NCBI GenBank assembly: GCA_907163375.1
Contig: CAJQUW010006364.1
Coordinates: forward strand, 1 to 64,000
Length of the DNA stretch: 64,000 nucleotides
Source: Prostheceraeus crozeri
Taxonomy: Eukaryota > Platyhelminthes > Polycladida > Euryleptidae
Direction of reading: 5' to 3'
Under the pieces are notes generated by a model. That model had not been told where the DNA came from. It saw nothing but the letters and a program-made list of their open reading frames with translations, and ran no database searches. The first letter of the stretch is position 1. Every line of letters begins with the position of its first letter. This document shows, piece by piece, positions 20,948 through 32,960 of this stretch. A program made the translations under genes and the position numbers.

Positions 20948-23900
20948 TCAATATTATCCGCTGTTTTCTGACCACTAATTTGGTGCTCTCGGTAATCATA
21001 CATATTATCTGCTGTTTTCTAACCGCTAATTTGGTGCTCTCGGTTATCATATATATTATCAGCTGTTTTCTGACCGCTAATTTTGTGCTCTCGGTAATCA
21101 TATATATTATCTGCTGTTTTCTGACCGCTAATTTTGTGCTCTCGGTTATCATATATATTATCTGCTGTTTTCTGACAGCTAATCTTGTGCTCTCGGTTAT
21201 CATATATATTATCCGCTGTTTTCTGACCGCCAATTTTGTGCTCTCGGTAATCATATATATTATCTGCTGTTTTCTGACAGCTAATTTTTTGCTCTCGGTT
21301 ATCATATATATTATCTGCTGTTTTCAGACCGCCAATTTTGTGCTCTCGGTAATCTTATATATTATCTGCTGTTTTCTGACAGCTAATCTTGTGCTCTCGG
21401 TAATCATATATATTATCTGCTGTTTTCTGACCGCTAATTTTGTGCTCTCGGTTATCATATATATTATCCGCTGTTTTCTGACCGCCAATTTTGTGCTCTC
21501 GGTAATCATATATATTATCTGCTGTTTTCTGACCACTAATTTTGTGCTCTCGGTTATCATATATATTATCTGCTGTCTTCTGACCACTAATTTTGTGCTC
21601 TCGGTTATCATATATATTATCTGCTGTTTTCTGACCGCTAATTTTGTGCTCTCGGTTATCATATATATTATCTGCTGTTTTCTGACAGCTAATCTTGTGC
21701 TCTCGGTTATCATATATATTATCTGCTGTTTTCAGACCGCCAATTTTGTGCTCTCGGTAATCATATATATTATCTGCTAATTTCTGACCGCTAATTTTGT
21801 GCTCTCGGTTATCATATATATTATCTGCTGTTTTCTGACCGCTAATTTTGTGCTCTCGGTTATCATATATATTATCTGCTGTTTTTTGACCACTAATTTG
21901 GTGCTCTCGGCAATCATATATTTTATCTGCTGTTTTCTGATCGCTAATTTTGTGCTCTCGGTTATCATATATATTATCTGCTGTTTTCTGACCGCTAATT
22001 TGGTGCTCTCGGTTATCATATATATTATCTGCTGTTTTCTGACCGCCAATTTTGTGCTCTCGGTTATCATATATATTATCTACTGTTTTCTGAGCACTAA
22101 TTTGGTGCTCTCGGTTATCATATATATTATCTGCTTTTTTCTGACAGCTAATCTTGTGCTCTCGGTAATCATATATATTATCTGTTGTTTTCTGACAGCT
22201 AATCTTGTGCTCTCGTTAATCATATATATTATCTGTTGTTTTCTGACCGCCAATTTTGTGCTCTCGGTAATCATATATATTATCTGCTGTTTTCTGACCA
22301 CTAATTTTGTGCTCTCGGTTATCATATATATTATCTGCTGTTTTCTGACCACTAATTTTGTGCTCTCGGTTATCATATATATTATCTGCTGTTTTCTGAC
22401 CGCCAATTTTGTGCTCTCGGTTATCATATATATTATCTGCTGTTTTCTGATCGCTAATTTTGTGTTCTCGGTAATCATACATATTATCTGCTGTTTTCTG
22501 ACAGCTAATCTTGTGCTCTCGGTAATCATATATATTATCTACTGTTTTCTGATCGCTAATTTTGTGTTCTCGGTAATCATACATATTATCTGCTGTTTTC
22601 TGACCGCTAATTTGGTGCTCTCGGTAATCATATATATTATCTACTGTTTTCTGACCACTAATCTTGTGCTCTCGGTTATCATATATATTATCTGCTGTTT
22701 TCTGACCGCCAATTTTGTGCTCTCGGTAATCATATATATTATCTGCTGTTTTCTGACAGCTAATCTTGTGCTCTCGGTTATCATATATATTATCTGCTGT
22801 TTTCTGACCGCTAATTGTATGCTCTCGGTTATCATATATATTATCCGCGGTTTTCTGACCGCCAATTTTGTGCTCTCGGTCATCATATATATTATCTGCT
22901 GTTTTCTGACCACTAATTTTGTGCTCTCGGTTATCATATATATTATCTGCTGTCTTCTGACCACTAATTTTGTGCTCTCGGTTATCATATATATTATCTG
23001 CTGTTTTCTGACAGCTAATCCTGTGCTCTCGGTTATCATATATATTATCTGCTGTTTTCCGACAGCTAATCTTGTGCTCTCGGTAATCATATATATTATC
23101 TGATGTTTTCTGACAGCTAATCTTGTGCTCTCGGTTATCATATATATTATCTGCTGTTTTCTGACCGCCAATTGTGTGCTCTCGGTAATCATATATATTA
23201 TCTGCTGTTTTCTGACCACTAATTTTGTGCTCTCGGTAATCACATATATTATCTGCTGTTTTCTGACCACTAATTTTGTGCTCTCGGTTATCATATATAT
23301 TATCTGCTGTTTTCTGACAGCTAATCCTGTGCTCTCGGTTATCATATATATTATCTGCTTTTTTCTGACCGCCAATTTTGTGCTCTCGGTAATCATATAT
23401 ATTATCTGCTGTTTTCTGACAGCTAATTTTTTGCTCTCGGTTATCATATATATTATCTGCTGTTTTCTGACCGCCAATTTTGTGCTCTCGGTAATCATAT
23501 ATATTATCTGCTGTTTTCTGACCGCTAATTTTGTGCTCTCGGTTATCATATATATTATCTGCTGTTTTCTGACCGCCAATTTGGTGCTCTCGGTTATCAT
23601 ATATATTATCTGCTGTTTTTTGACCACTAATTTTGTGCTCTCGGTAATCATATATATTATCTGCTGTTTTCTAACCGCCAATTTTGTGCTCTCGGTTATC
23701 ATATATATTATCTGCTGTTTTCTGACCGCCAATTTTGTGCTCTCGGTTATCATATGTATTATCTACTGTTTTCTGACCACTAATTTGGTGCTCTCGGTTA
23801 TCATATATATTATCTGCTGTTTTCTGACCGCCAATTTTGTGCTCTCGGTTATCATATATATTATCTGCTGTTTTCTGACAGCTAATCTTGTGCTCTCGGT

Positions 23901-26900
23901 AATCATATATATTATCTGTTGTTTTCTGACAGCTAATCTTGTGCTCTCGGTAATCATATATATTATCTGTTGTTTTCTGACAGCTAATCTTGTGCTCTCG
24001 GTAATCATATATATTATATACTGTTTTCTGACCGCCAGTTTTGTAATCTCGGTAATCATATATATTATCTGCTGTTTTCTGACCACTAATTTTGTGACCT
24101 CGGTTATCATATATATTATCTGCTGTTTTCTGACCGCTAATCTTGTGCTCTCGGTTATCATATATATTATCTACTGTTGTCTAACCGCCAATTTTGTGCT
24201 CTCGGTTATCATATATATTATCTGCTGTTTTCTGACAGCTAATCTTGTGCTCTCGGTTATCATATATATTATCTGCTGTTTTCTGACCGCCAATTGTGTG
24301 CTCTCGGTAATCATATATATTATCTGCTGTTTTCTGACCACTAATTTTGTGCTCTCGGTTATCATATATATTATCTGCTGTTTTCTGATCGCTAATTTTG
24401 TGCTCTCGGTAATCATATGCATTATCTGATGTTTTCTGACAGCTAATCTTGTGCTCTCGGTTATCATATATATTATCTGCTGTTTTCTGACCGCCAATTG
24501 TGTGCTCTCGGTTATCATATATATTATCTACTGTTTTCTGACCGCTAATTTTGTGCTCTCGGTTATCATATATATTATCTGCTGTTTTCTGACCGCCAAT
24601 TTTGTGCTCTCGGTTATCATATATATTATCTGCTGTTTTCTGACCGCTAATTTGGTGCTCTCGGTTATCATATATATTATCTGCTGTTTTTTGACCAGTA
24701 ATTTAGTGCTCTCGGTTATCATATATATTATCTGCTGTTTTCTGATCGCTAATTTTGTGCTCTCGGTAATCATATATATTATCTGCTGTTTTTTGACCGC
24801 TAATTTGGTGCTCTCGGTTATCATATATATATTATCTGCTGTTTTCTGACCGCCAATTTTGTGCTCTCGGTTATCATATATATTATCTACTGTTTTCTGA
24901 CCACTAATTTGGTGCTCTCGGTTATCATATATATTATCTGCTGTTTTCTGACAGCTAATCTTGTGCTCTCGGTAATCATATATATTATCTGCTGTTTTCT
25001 GACCGCCAATTTTGTGCTCTCGGTAATCATATATATCATATGCTGTTTTCTGACAGCTAATTTTGTGCTCTCGGTTATCATATATATTATCTGCTGTTTT
25101 CAGACCGCCAATTTTGTGCTCTCGGTAATCATATATATTATCTGCTGTTTTCTGACCGCTAATTTTGTGCTCTCGGTTATCATATATATTATCTGCTGTT
25201 TTCTGACCGCCAATTTGGTGCTCTCGGTTATCATATATATTATCTGCTGTTTTTTGACCACCAATTCTGTGCTCTCGGTAATCATATATATTATCTGCTG
25301 TTTTCTGACAGCTAATTTGGTGCTCTCGGTTATCATATATATTATCTACTGTTTTCTGACCGCCAATTTTGTGCTCTCGGTTATCATATGTATTATCTAC
25401 TGTTTTCTGACAGCTAATCTTGTGCTCTCGGTAATCATATATATTATCTGTTGTTTTCTGACAGCTAATCTTGTGCTCTCGGTAATCATATATATTATCT
25501 GTTGTTTTCTGACAGCTAATCTTGTGCTCTCGGTAATCATATATATTATCTACTGTTTTCTGACCGCCAATTTTGTGCTCTCGGTAATCATATATATTAT
25601 CTGCTGTTTTCTGACCACTAATTTTGTGCTCTCGGTTATCATATATATTATCTGCTGTTTTCTGACCGCTAATCTTGTGCTCTCGGTTATCATATATATT
25701 ATCTACTGTTGTCTGACCGCCAATTTTGTGCTCTCGGTTATCATATATATTATCTGCTGTTTTCTGATCGCTAATTTTGTGTTCTCGGTAATCATACATA
25801 TTATCTGCTGTTTTCTGACAGCTAATCTTGTGCTCTCGGTAATCACATGCATTATCTGATGTTTTCTGACAGCTAATCTTGTGCTCTCGGTTATCATATA
25901 TATTATCTGCTGTTTTCTGACCGCCAATTGTGTGCTCTCGGTTATCATATATATCATCTACTGTTTTCTGACCGCTAATTTTGTGCTCTCGGTATACATA
26001 TATATTATCTGCTGTTTTCTGACCGCCAATTTTGTGCTCTCGGTTATCATATATATTATCTGCTGTTTTCTGACCGCTAATTTGGTGCTCTCGGTTATCA
26101 TATATATTATCTGCTGTTTTTTGACCAGTAATTTAGTGCTCTCGGTTATCATATATATTATCTGCTGTTTTCTGACAGCTAATTTTGTGCTCTCGGTAAT
26201 CATATATATTATCTGCTGTTTTTTGACCGCTAATTTGGTGCTCTCGGTAATCATATATATTATCTACTGTTTTCTGACCGCCAATTTTGTGCTCTCGGTT
26301 ATCATATATATTATCTACTGTTTTCTGACCACTAATTTGGTGCTCTCGGTTATCATATATATTATCTGCTGTTTTCTGACCACCAATTCTGTGCTCTCGG
26401 TTATCATATATATTATCTGCTGTTTTCTGACGGCTAATCTTGTGCTCTCGGTAATCATATATATTATCTGCTGTTTTCTGACAGCTAATCTTGTGCTCTC
26501 GGTAATCATATATATTATCAGTTGTTTTCTGACAGCTAATCTTGTGCTCTCGGTAATCATATATATTATCTGCTGTTTTCTGATCGCCAATTTTGTGCTC
26601 TCGGTAATCATATATATTATCTGCTGTTTTCTGACCACTAATTTTGTGCTCTCGGTTATCATATATATTATCTGCTGTTTTCTGACAGCTAATCTTGTGC
26701 TCTCGGTTATCATATATATTATCTGCTGTTTTCTGACAGCCAATTTTGTGCTCTCGGTTATCATATATATTATCTGCTGTTTTCTGATCGCTAATTTTGT
26801 GTTCTCGGTAATCATACATATTATCTGCTGTTTTCTGACAGCTAATCTTGTGCTCTCGGTAATCATATATATTATCTGATGTTTTCTGACAGCTAATCTT

Positions 26901-27690
26901 GTGCTCTCGGTTATCATATATATTATCTGCTGTTTTCTGACCTCCAATTGTGTGCTCTCGGTAATCATATATATTATCTACTGTTTTCTGACCGCTAATT
27001 TGGTGCTCTCGGTTATCATATATATTATCTGCTGTTTTCTGACCACTAATTTGGTGCTCTCGGTTATCATATATATTATCTGCTGTTTTCTGACCACCAA
27101 TTCTGTGCTCTCGGTTATCATATATATTATCTGCTGTTTTCTGACGGCTAATCTTGTGCTCTCGGTAATCATATATATTATCTGTTGTTTTCTGACAGCT
27201 AATCTTGTGCTCTCGGTAATCATATATATTATCTGTTGTTTTCTTACAGCTAATCTTGTGCTCTCGGTAATCATATATATTATCTGCTGTTTTCTGACCG
27301 CCAATTTTGTGCTCTCGGTAATCATATATATTATCTGCTGTTTTCTGACCACTAATTTTGTGCTCTCGGTTATCATATATATTATCTGCTGTTTTCTGAC
27401 AGCTAATCTTGTGCTCTCGGTTATCATATATATTATCTGCTGTTTTCTGACCGCCAATTTTGTGCTCTCGGTTATCATATATATTATCTGCTGTTTTCTG
27501 ATCGCTAATTTTGTGTTCTCGGTAATCATACATATTATCTGCTGTTTTCTGACAGCTAATCTTGTGCTCTCGGTAATCATATATATTATCTGATGTTTTC
27601 TGACAGCTAATCTTGTGCTCTCGGTTATCATATATATTATCTGCTGTTTTCTGACCACTAATTTTGTGCTCTCGGTTATCATATATATTT
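20948..27690. repeat. 51-bp satellite array, about 132 units
   Basis: The unit runs CTCTCGGTTATCATATATAT, then TATCTGCTGTTTTCTGAC, then CGCTAATTTTGTG, for 51 bp. Sequence between 20948 and 27690 is almost wholly this unit, head to tail, with recurrent variants (CGCTAATTT, CAGCTAATCTT, CACTAATTT, CGCCAATTT; GGTTATC or GGTAATC). Because 51 is a multiple of 3 and the unit has no stop in three of six frames, long open frames appear on both strands as a by-product. Marker variants recur at exact multiples of 51: 714 bp (14 units), 1,020 bp (20), 1,122 bp (22) and 1,428 bp (28). This shows block duplication. Confidence 0.95.
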
Positions 27691-27847
27691 AGATAGCAAA
27701 AAACAGATTTGATGCACTTCCTAATTTATTGGCAAGTTTAAGTAAAAGGTTAAAAAGAAATTTGCACACCCGACGTTTCGTATCACAGCTACATAATCAT
27801 GGGTAGAGAAATAGGACAATGCAATCATTTAAATACAAAGTCAAGCG

Positions 27848-29260
27848 TTAAAGACTGTTCATCTCTTGTTTTCGATTCAACTTAGGACAATAGCGATCAA
27901 TGCAGTTAGCTTCAGAGATGCGAGTGCGAACAGGGTCCGATTGACGATCTAGAAATTCAATATCAAAGTCATCAATACTTAACAGACAGTTAGGATGATC
28001 ATTCATGATGTGTTCCGACAGCGCACTTTTGTTATCAAGATTAACGATACTTCTGCGATGCTCATGAAAACGAAAAGAAAAAGGGCGGTTGGTAGAACCA
28101 ATATAAACCTTTTGGCATAAATTACACCTAAAACAGTAAACAATATAGCGCATATTACAAGACTGGTATTTAGGTAATTTCCCACAAATTTTACAAGAGC
28201 AAGTATCCTTAACAAGCTCGGGAGAAAAACAAGAACTTAAACAGTTTCCAGGTTTGCTAACAACATTGACTGGTAAATCGTACTTTTTAGTTAGTCTATT
28301 TAATTTACGAGAACAACTATCACTTATAAAATCCATTTTGAGATAGGCAACGGAGTTATTATGTTCATTCTTCTTAACATTTGGGACATTGACTTGTTTG
28401 ACAGTAGTTTTAAAACCGTTATTTAGAAATCTGTTATGTAAAATATTTAGAGATTTATCAAAATTTTGAGTGTTGGAGGAACGAATTTTCATCTGCTTAA
28501 TACTATTATGAATAAAGTTAGTTTTTACTACGGAAGGTACCCAGCTATCAGCTTTTAAGGTGATTCCTGAATGACAGTCCTTAGAATACCAAGAATAATG
28601 GACAGTGTCAGTAACCGAAATGCTAACGTCCAGGAAATTTAAAATCTTGTTATTAGGAACTTCTAAAGTGAATTTTATTTGTTCATTCACAGAATTAAAA
28701 GTATCCAAAACTATTGAGAAATTAGGACTATCGATAGAAAAAGGTCCGAAAATTATGTCATCAATATACCGATAGTATACAGGAGGACATATGTAGTGAT
28801 TATCGCGTAGGCGTTGCAAAGCTAATGTTTCTATGTGATGCATAAAAATAATAGCGAAAGGAGGGGCAAAATGTGCACCCATCGGGCAGCCTTGTGTTTG
28901 TAAGTAGATCTTATTGTTGTATGTCACTTCATAATTAAAACAGACAAAATTCAAGAATACTGAAAGATCGTCAGTATTGAAACCATAATTATTCACTTTA
29001 TACCAGTGGGTTTTAGCAAAATCTAAGACGATTTGAATAGCATCTACCAAGGGAATATTATTATAGAGATTACGCACATCAAGAGAAGCAAAGGTTATAT
29101 TCTCACTACGAGAGTACGTGAGTTTATTTAAACTATCTAATAATTCAACAGTGTTTTTTATGTTAGATGGGACAAAAGCCACGAGTTTGCCTAAAAGATG
29201 GCTTAGAAGCCAATCAATTCTTTCCGTTGGAGTGCCTATAGAAGATGCAATAGGTCTCAA
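27848..29260 (-). CDS. Penelope-like reverse transcriptase with GIY-YIG endonuclease (5'-truncated)
   Basis: The 470-residue open frame contains SLDVRNLYNNIPL (RT motif A), QGCPMGAHFAPPFAIIF (motif B) and YYRYIDDIIFG (motif C, YIDD). A linker with FISDSCSRKLNRL and a Cys-rich knuckle (CSCKICGKLPKY) follows. Then comes the GIY-YIG nuclease (CQKVYIGSTNRPFSFRFHEH) ending near HIMNDHPNCLL. This is the Penelope-like architecture, in which the nuclease nicks the target and primes reverse transcription. The N-terminal RT fingers are missing because the copy stops at the head-to-head junction; the listed Met lies within RPIAS, which is internal in full-length relatives. The remaining frame is intact. 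Confidence 0.85.
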   Translation of the reverse strand: MRPIASSIGTPTERIDWLLSHLLGKLVAFVPSNIKNTVELLDSLNKLTYSRSENITFASLDVRNLYNNIPLVDAIQIVLDFAKTHWYKVNNYGFNTDDLSVFLNFVCFNYEVTYNNKIYLQTQGCPMGAHFAPPFAIIFMHHIETLALQRLRDNHYICPPVYYRYIDDIIFGPFSIDSPNFSIVLDTFNSVNEQIKFTLEVPNNKILNFLDVSISVTDTVHYSWYSKDCHSGITLKADSWVPSVVKTNFIHNSIKQMKIRSSNTQNFDKSLNILHNRFLNNGFKTTVKQVNVPNVKKNEHNNSVAYLKMDFISDSCSRKLNRLTKKYDLPVNVVSKPGNCLSSCFSPELVKDTCSCKICGKLPKYQSCNMRYIVYCFRCNLCQKVYIGSTNRPFSFRFHEHRRSIVNLDNKSALSEHIMNDHPNCLLSIDDFDIEFLDRQSDPVRTRISEANCIDRYCPKLNRKQEMNSL

Positions 29261-29314
29261 AGGGAAACCTTAGACCTATTAGACCGAAAGGGGGAACCAA
29301 TAGGTCTCAAAGGC

Positions 29315-30214
29315 GGACCTTTTTCTATCGATAGTCCTAAATTCTCAATAGTTTTGGATACTTTTAATTCTGTGAATGAACAAATAAAATTCACTTTAGA
29401 AGTTCCTAATAACAAGATTTTAAATTTCCTGGACGTTAGCATTTCGGTTACTGACACTGTCCATTATTCTTGGTATTCTAAGGACTGTCATTCAGGAATC
29501 ACCTTAAAAGCTGATAGCTGGGTACCTTCCGTAGTAAAAACTAACTTTATTCATAATAGTATTAAGCAGATGAAAATTCGTTCCTCCAACACTCAAAATT
29601 TTGATAAATCTCTAAATATTTTACATAACAGATTTCTAAATAACGGTTTTAAAACTAATGTCAAACAAGTCAATGTCCCAAATGTTAAGAAGAATGAACA
29701 TAATAACTCCGTTGCCTATCTCAAAATGGATTTTATAAGTGATAGTTGTTCTCGTAAATTAAATAGACTAACTAAAAAGTACGATTTACCAGTCAATGTT
29801 GTTAGCAAACCTGGAAACTGTTTAAGTTCTTGTTTTTCTCCCGAGCTTGTTAAGGATACTTGCTCTTGTAAAATTTGTGGGAAATTACCTAAATACCAGT
29901 CTTGTAATATGCGCTATATTGTTTACTGTTTTAGGTGTAATTTATGCCAAAAGGTTTATATTGGTTCTACCAACCGCCCTTTTTCTTTTCGTTTTCATGA
30001 GCATCGCAGAAGTATCGTTAATCTTGATAACAAAAGTGCGCTGTCGGAACACATCATGAATGATCATCCTAACTGTCTGTTAAGTATTGATGACTTTGAT
30101 ATTGAATTTCTAGATCGTCAATCGGACCCTGTTCGCACTCGTATCTCTGAAGCTAACTGCATTGATCGCTATTGTCCTAAGTTGAATCGAAAACAAGAGA
30201 TGAACAGTCTTTAA
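29315..30214 (+). CDS. Second Penelope-like copy, GIY-YIG half only
   Basis: This is the plus-strand mirror of the C-terminal half of the minus-strand copy. It opens at GPFSIDSPKFSIVLDTFN and runs through the Cys knuckle and VYIGSTNRPFSF nuclease to the same C-terminus (MNSL). An internal Met at 29354 is the first possible start. The RT motifs are absent, so it is a truncated inverted copy. It differs from its partner at only a few positions, for example SPK for SPN and TNV for TTV. Confidence 0.8.
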   Translation, partial: GPFSIDSPKFSIVLDTFNSVNEQIKFTLEVPNNKILNFLDVSISVTDTVHYSWYSKDCHSGITLKADSWVPSVVKTNFIHNSIKQMKIRSSNTQNFDKSLNILHNRFLNNGFKTNVKQVNVPNVKKNEHNNSVAYLKMDFISDSCSRKLNRLTKKYDLPVNVVSKPGNCLSSCFSPELVKDTCSCKICGKLPKYQSCNMRYIVYCFRCNLCQKVYIGSTNRPFSFRFHEHRRSIVNLDNKSALSEHIMNDHPNCLLSIDDFDIEFLDRQSDPVRTRISEANCIDRYCPKLNRKQEMNSL

Positions 30215-30407
30215 CGCTTGACTTTGTATTTAAATGATTGCATTGTCCTATTTCTCTACCCATGATTATGTAGCTGTGATACGAAACGTCGGGTGTGCAA
30301 ATTTCTTTTTAACCTTTTACTTAAACTTGCCAATAAATTAGGGAGTGCATCAAATCTGTTTTTTGCTATCTAACTATGAATAACCTCCCGTGTATGGCTG
30401 TAAATCG

Positions 30408-30462
30408 TATCATATATATTATCTGCTGTTTTCTGACCGCCAATTTTGTGCTCTCGGTCAGA
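30408..30462. repeat. Single orphan satellite unit right of the Penelope insertion
   Basis: One copy of the 51-bp unit (TATCATATATATTATCTGCT and onward to GTGCTCTCGGT) stands beyond the Penelope pair in the same orientation as the main array. It marks the original right edge of the satellite before the insertion. Confidence 0.85.
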
Positions 30463-32309
30463 TTGTACATTTTGGCCGTTCGTTTTACGAGAATTTGAAA
30501 ATGATGATTCTTGTCCTATCAAATGAAATTTTACTTGCATTATTGTTCTTAGCAATTCCGTGAGTTTTCATGAAATTCCGATACAAAATGTGGTTTCAGC
30601 AATAAATTGAAATTTTGACAAAAATTAAATAAGTCTGGTCCAAAGAATTCAGGACATTTTTAAAAATTCAGATTTGCTCAACTGTGATGATGATCCACAG
30701 TTGATTTTTCTTTTGTTACAACAACTAAACACACTAATGATGCATTTCTTTGTATAAAGATAATAAAGATAATTTCCAAGTTGTGAAATGTGCATCGGTC
30801 AGAAGACAATTTTTGGGGACAAAGGCTAATTGAAAAAATATCCCCAACCAATGTCAATGCAATCCTGAATTATAGTCTGGTTGAAAGCACGGCTCCTGCG
30901 CTTTTACAAGATTCATAACTTCATATATGTAATTTATGTAAATCACAACAAAAGTTCTTTTCAAATTCGAGTACCTATGCTTGGGACACGCTGTTTTTGA
31001 TACTTTTTCTGCTTTGAGCTAAAGTTTTCATGACACAAAGTTTGTTAGACTGACTTGAATTTATGATAACCGAAAAGAGGAAATCCCAAGGATCAAGATG
31101 AAAAACATTATGAAAATCGGTTCAGAACTAAGGATTTTACAGACGAAAGACACGTTTTCTGACAAATGTTGTTATATAAAATCGATCTATCCTGCAACGC
31201 TCGCCTCGGATCGTAAATTGCCGGTAGAAGTTTTGCAATTTTACGTGCTCGGACTAGGACTATTGCAACCAGGGGGTAGCTTCATTACTCACTGTTTTGT
31301 CATTTCGACAAGTAATATATTGCTTATTGAGTACAATTATCAGCTATTTCATTTGTCATAACAAGTAAAATTTTATAGGTGTTGATGCATCTAGAGGAGG
31401 CTGGGAACCAAAGTGCCTTTTTTTCACTCATTCTCATTTTTTGACGAAATTTTGCAAATCAGAACTTAAAAATTGACACAGATGTGTAAAATACGTTTAC
31501 ATAGTCACATTATGTCAAATAGTGACAATAATGACCTTATGGACAAAAATGGTTATTACTTTAGAGTTCAACAGATTTGATTTGGTAAAAAGGCAGTAAA
31601 TAATCATTTTTTGAAGTAATTTCTAACTTCCAGATAGGTCTACCAACAAAAATTACCGAAAAGTCGATTTTGAATATATATGCAACAAGTGTAATTAAAT
31701 AACATAATAAAAACAGACAGGAGTCGGGAATGTCACTTTAAAAACCTTTGGCTTTATTACAGAATAAATAGCTCTCTCTAAAATCAATTCATGTAAAAAT
31801 GTAAACAATGATACAGAAAAAAAGTGTAGGGAATATCCACATATAAAATCAAAGTATGAAAGCACAAACCATATTTTCTATGAATCGAAAAGTGTAACAT
31901 CAAGTTCAACTAACAAATGTTAAAGCGGGTGAAGTCGAATGAAAATTAAGAGATACCTTGCAAACGTCTATTGGTTTTGGGAATTCGATCGGGGAGGACA
32001 CAGACAATGTTTGATGAGAGCACAGAGCTAATTTCTGGAACTTGTGGGTTAACAAAAGCGTAGGATGGACACTGTCTCATTAATCGCTGCAAACATTCTA
32101 CAACTTATACTTTCGTGGAGTCAGCAGTGCCACACTGCTTCACGATTCCCACATAATGAATCTCCCTCGGCCGCTTTCTCTTGCACTCAACCAGAATGTG
32201 TTCGCCACATTCCAGTTGAAGTTCAACCGTGTTTTCAATTGAGGAGTCCTGGGTTCCAGAGTTAGTTTCGTTACTTTTGGATGCAGCATTCTCCGGGGGC
32301 ATATCGGTG
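30463..32309. other. Intergenic, nothing recognised
   Basis: AT-rich sequence with short frames only. The 87-codon frame at 31098-31361 shows no domain. Confidence 0.45.
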
Positions 32310-32960
32310 ATAATGCGAGGACTGTTCAAAAGGTTTTGCGATTTGATTAATATTTTATATTTTCAAACGAATTGAACATTACATCTTCTCAAAGTAGTCC
32401 CCAGAGAAGTCTATGCAGAGTTTGATTCATTTAAGTCAATTTCATGCAGTAACGATGATTTCGTCAAATGGAGTTCACCTCGGCAGTTCTGAAATGAGTT
32501 CAATTCACTTTGAAATGTTCATTGGCTGTGTGATTTTAAAAGTGGAATGCAACAGTTAGAGAGCGTCGACTGACTTGTTGCTGCATTTGGAGAGGAAGAC
32601 CCTTCAACAGCAACAGTCGTCCGATGGTTCGTAGAATTCAAACGAGGTCGATCGTCTCTTGAAGACGAAACTCGAAGCGGACGTCCCTTAGGCGCAGCCA
32701 CTGAGGACCAAGTTTAGCCGGCACAGCGTTTTGTGGAAGAAGACGCCAAGGTCACGGTTGCTTAGCTGGTTCAATAACGTTCGGCTAGCCCTACGCAAGA
32801 TTCAGCCCGATGGATTCCACATCTTGAGACTCAGGAACAAAAAGAAGCTCGAATGCGATAGTGTCATCAAATGCTTCGTAGATTGAATGACGACCACTCA
32901 AGTTAGGTGTCGTTGAGCGTACGACACATGGCTTTATTCATTCGACCCGGATAGCAAGCA
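32310..32960 (+). mobile_element. mariner-like DNA transposon remnant
   Basis: Plus-strand translation from about 32575 gives LVAAFGEEDPSTATVVRWF and then FKRGRSSLEDETRSGRP. This is the helix-turn-helix to linker segment of mariner transposases, followed by a VEEDAKVTV block and a PHLETQEQKEAR block. Several in-frame stops occur (first TAG near 32714), and the catalytic DDE/D half is not seen. The preceding bases (ACATCTTCTCAAAGTAGTCC near 32382) resemble mariner terminal sequence in opposite orientation, so the copy may be rearranged. Confidence 0.6.

Larger units (their letters stand above)
27690..30372. mobile_element. Penelope-like element pair, head to head, inserted in the satellite
   Basis: Arms at 27690-28747 and 29315-30372 (1,058 bp each) are inverted and differ by only a few bases. 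Between them lie the extra reverse-transcriptase part of the left copy and a short junction where AATAGGTCTCAAAGG occurs twice. Each outer end carries the pLTR-like sequence with CCCGACGTTTCGTATCAC and ends in TAGATAGCAAAAAACA. Satellite lies on the left, and after about 35 other bases one satellite unit follows on the right. The arrangement looks recent. Confidence 0.85.

Noticed and set aside
20656-27682. Very long open frames on both strands, apparently membrane-protein-like repeats of 17 residues
   Set aside because: They are by-products of a 51-bp satellite whose unit is a multiple of 3 and lacks stops. Three frames are open at once, and variants are shared by unit type rather than by codon position.
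20948-27690. CRISPR-like array
   Set aside because: There are no unique spacers between repeats; units are contiguous, and the setting is eukaryotic.
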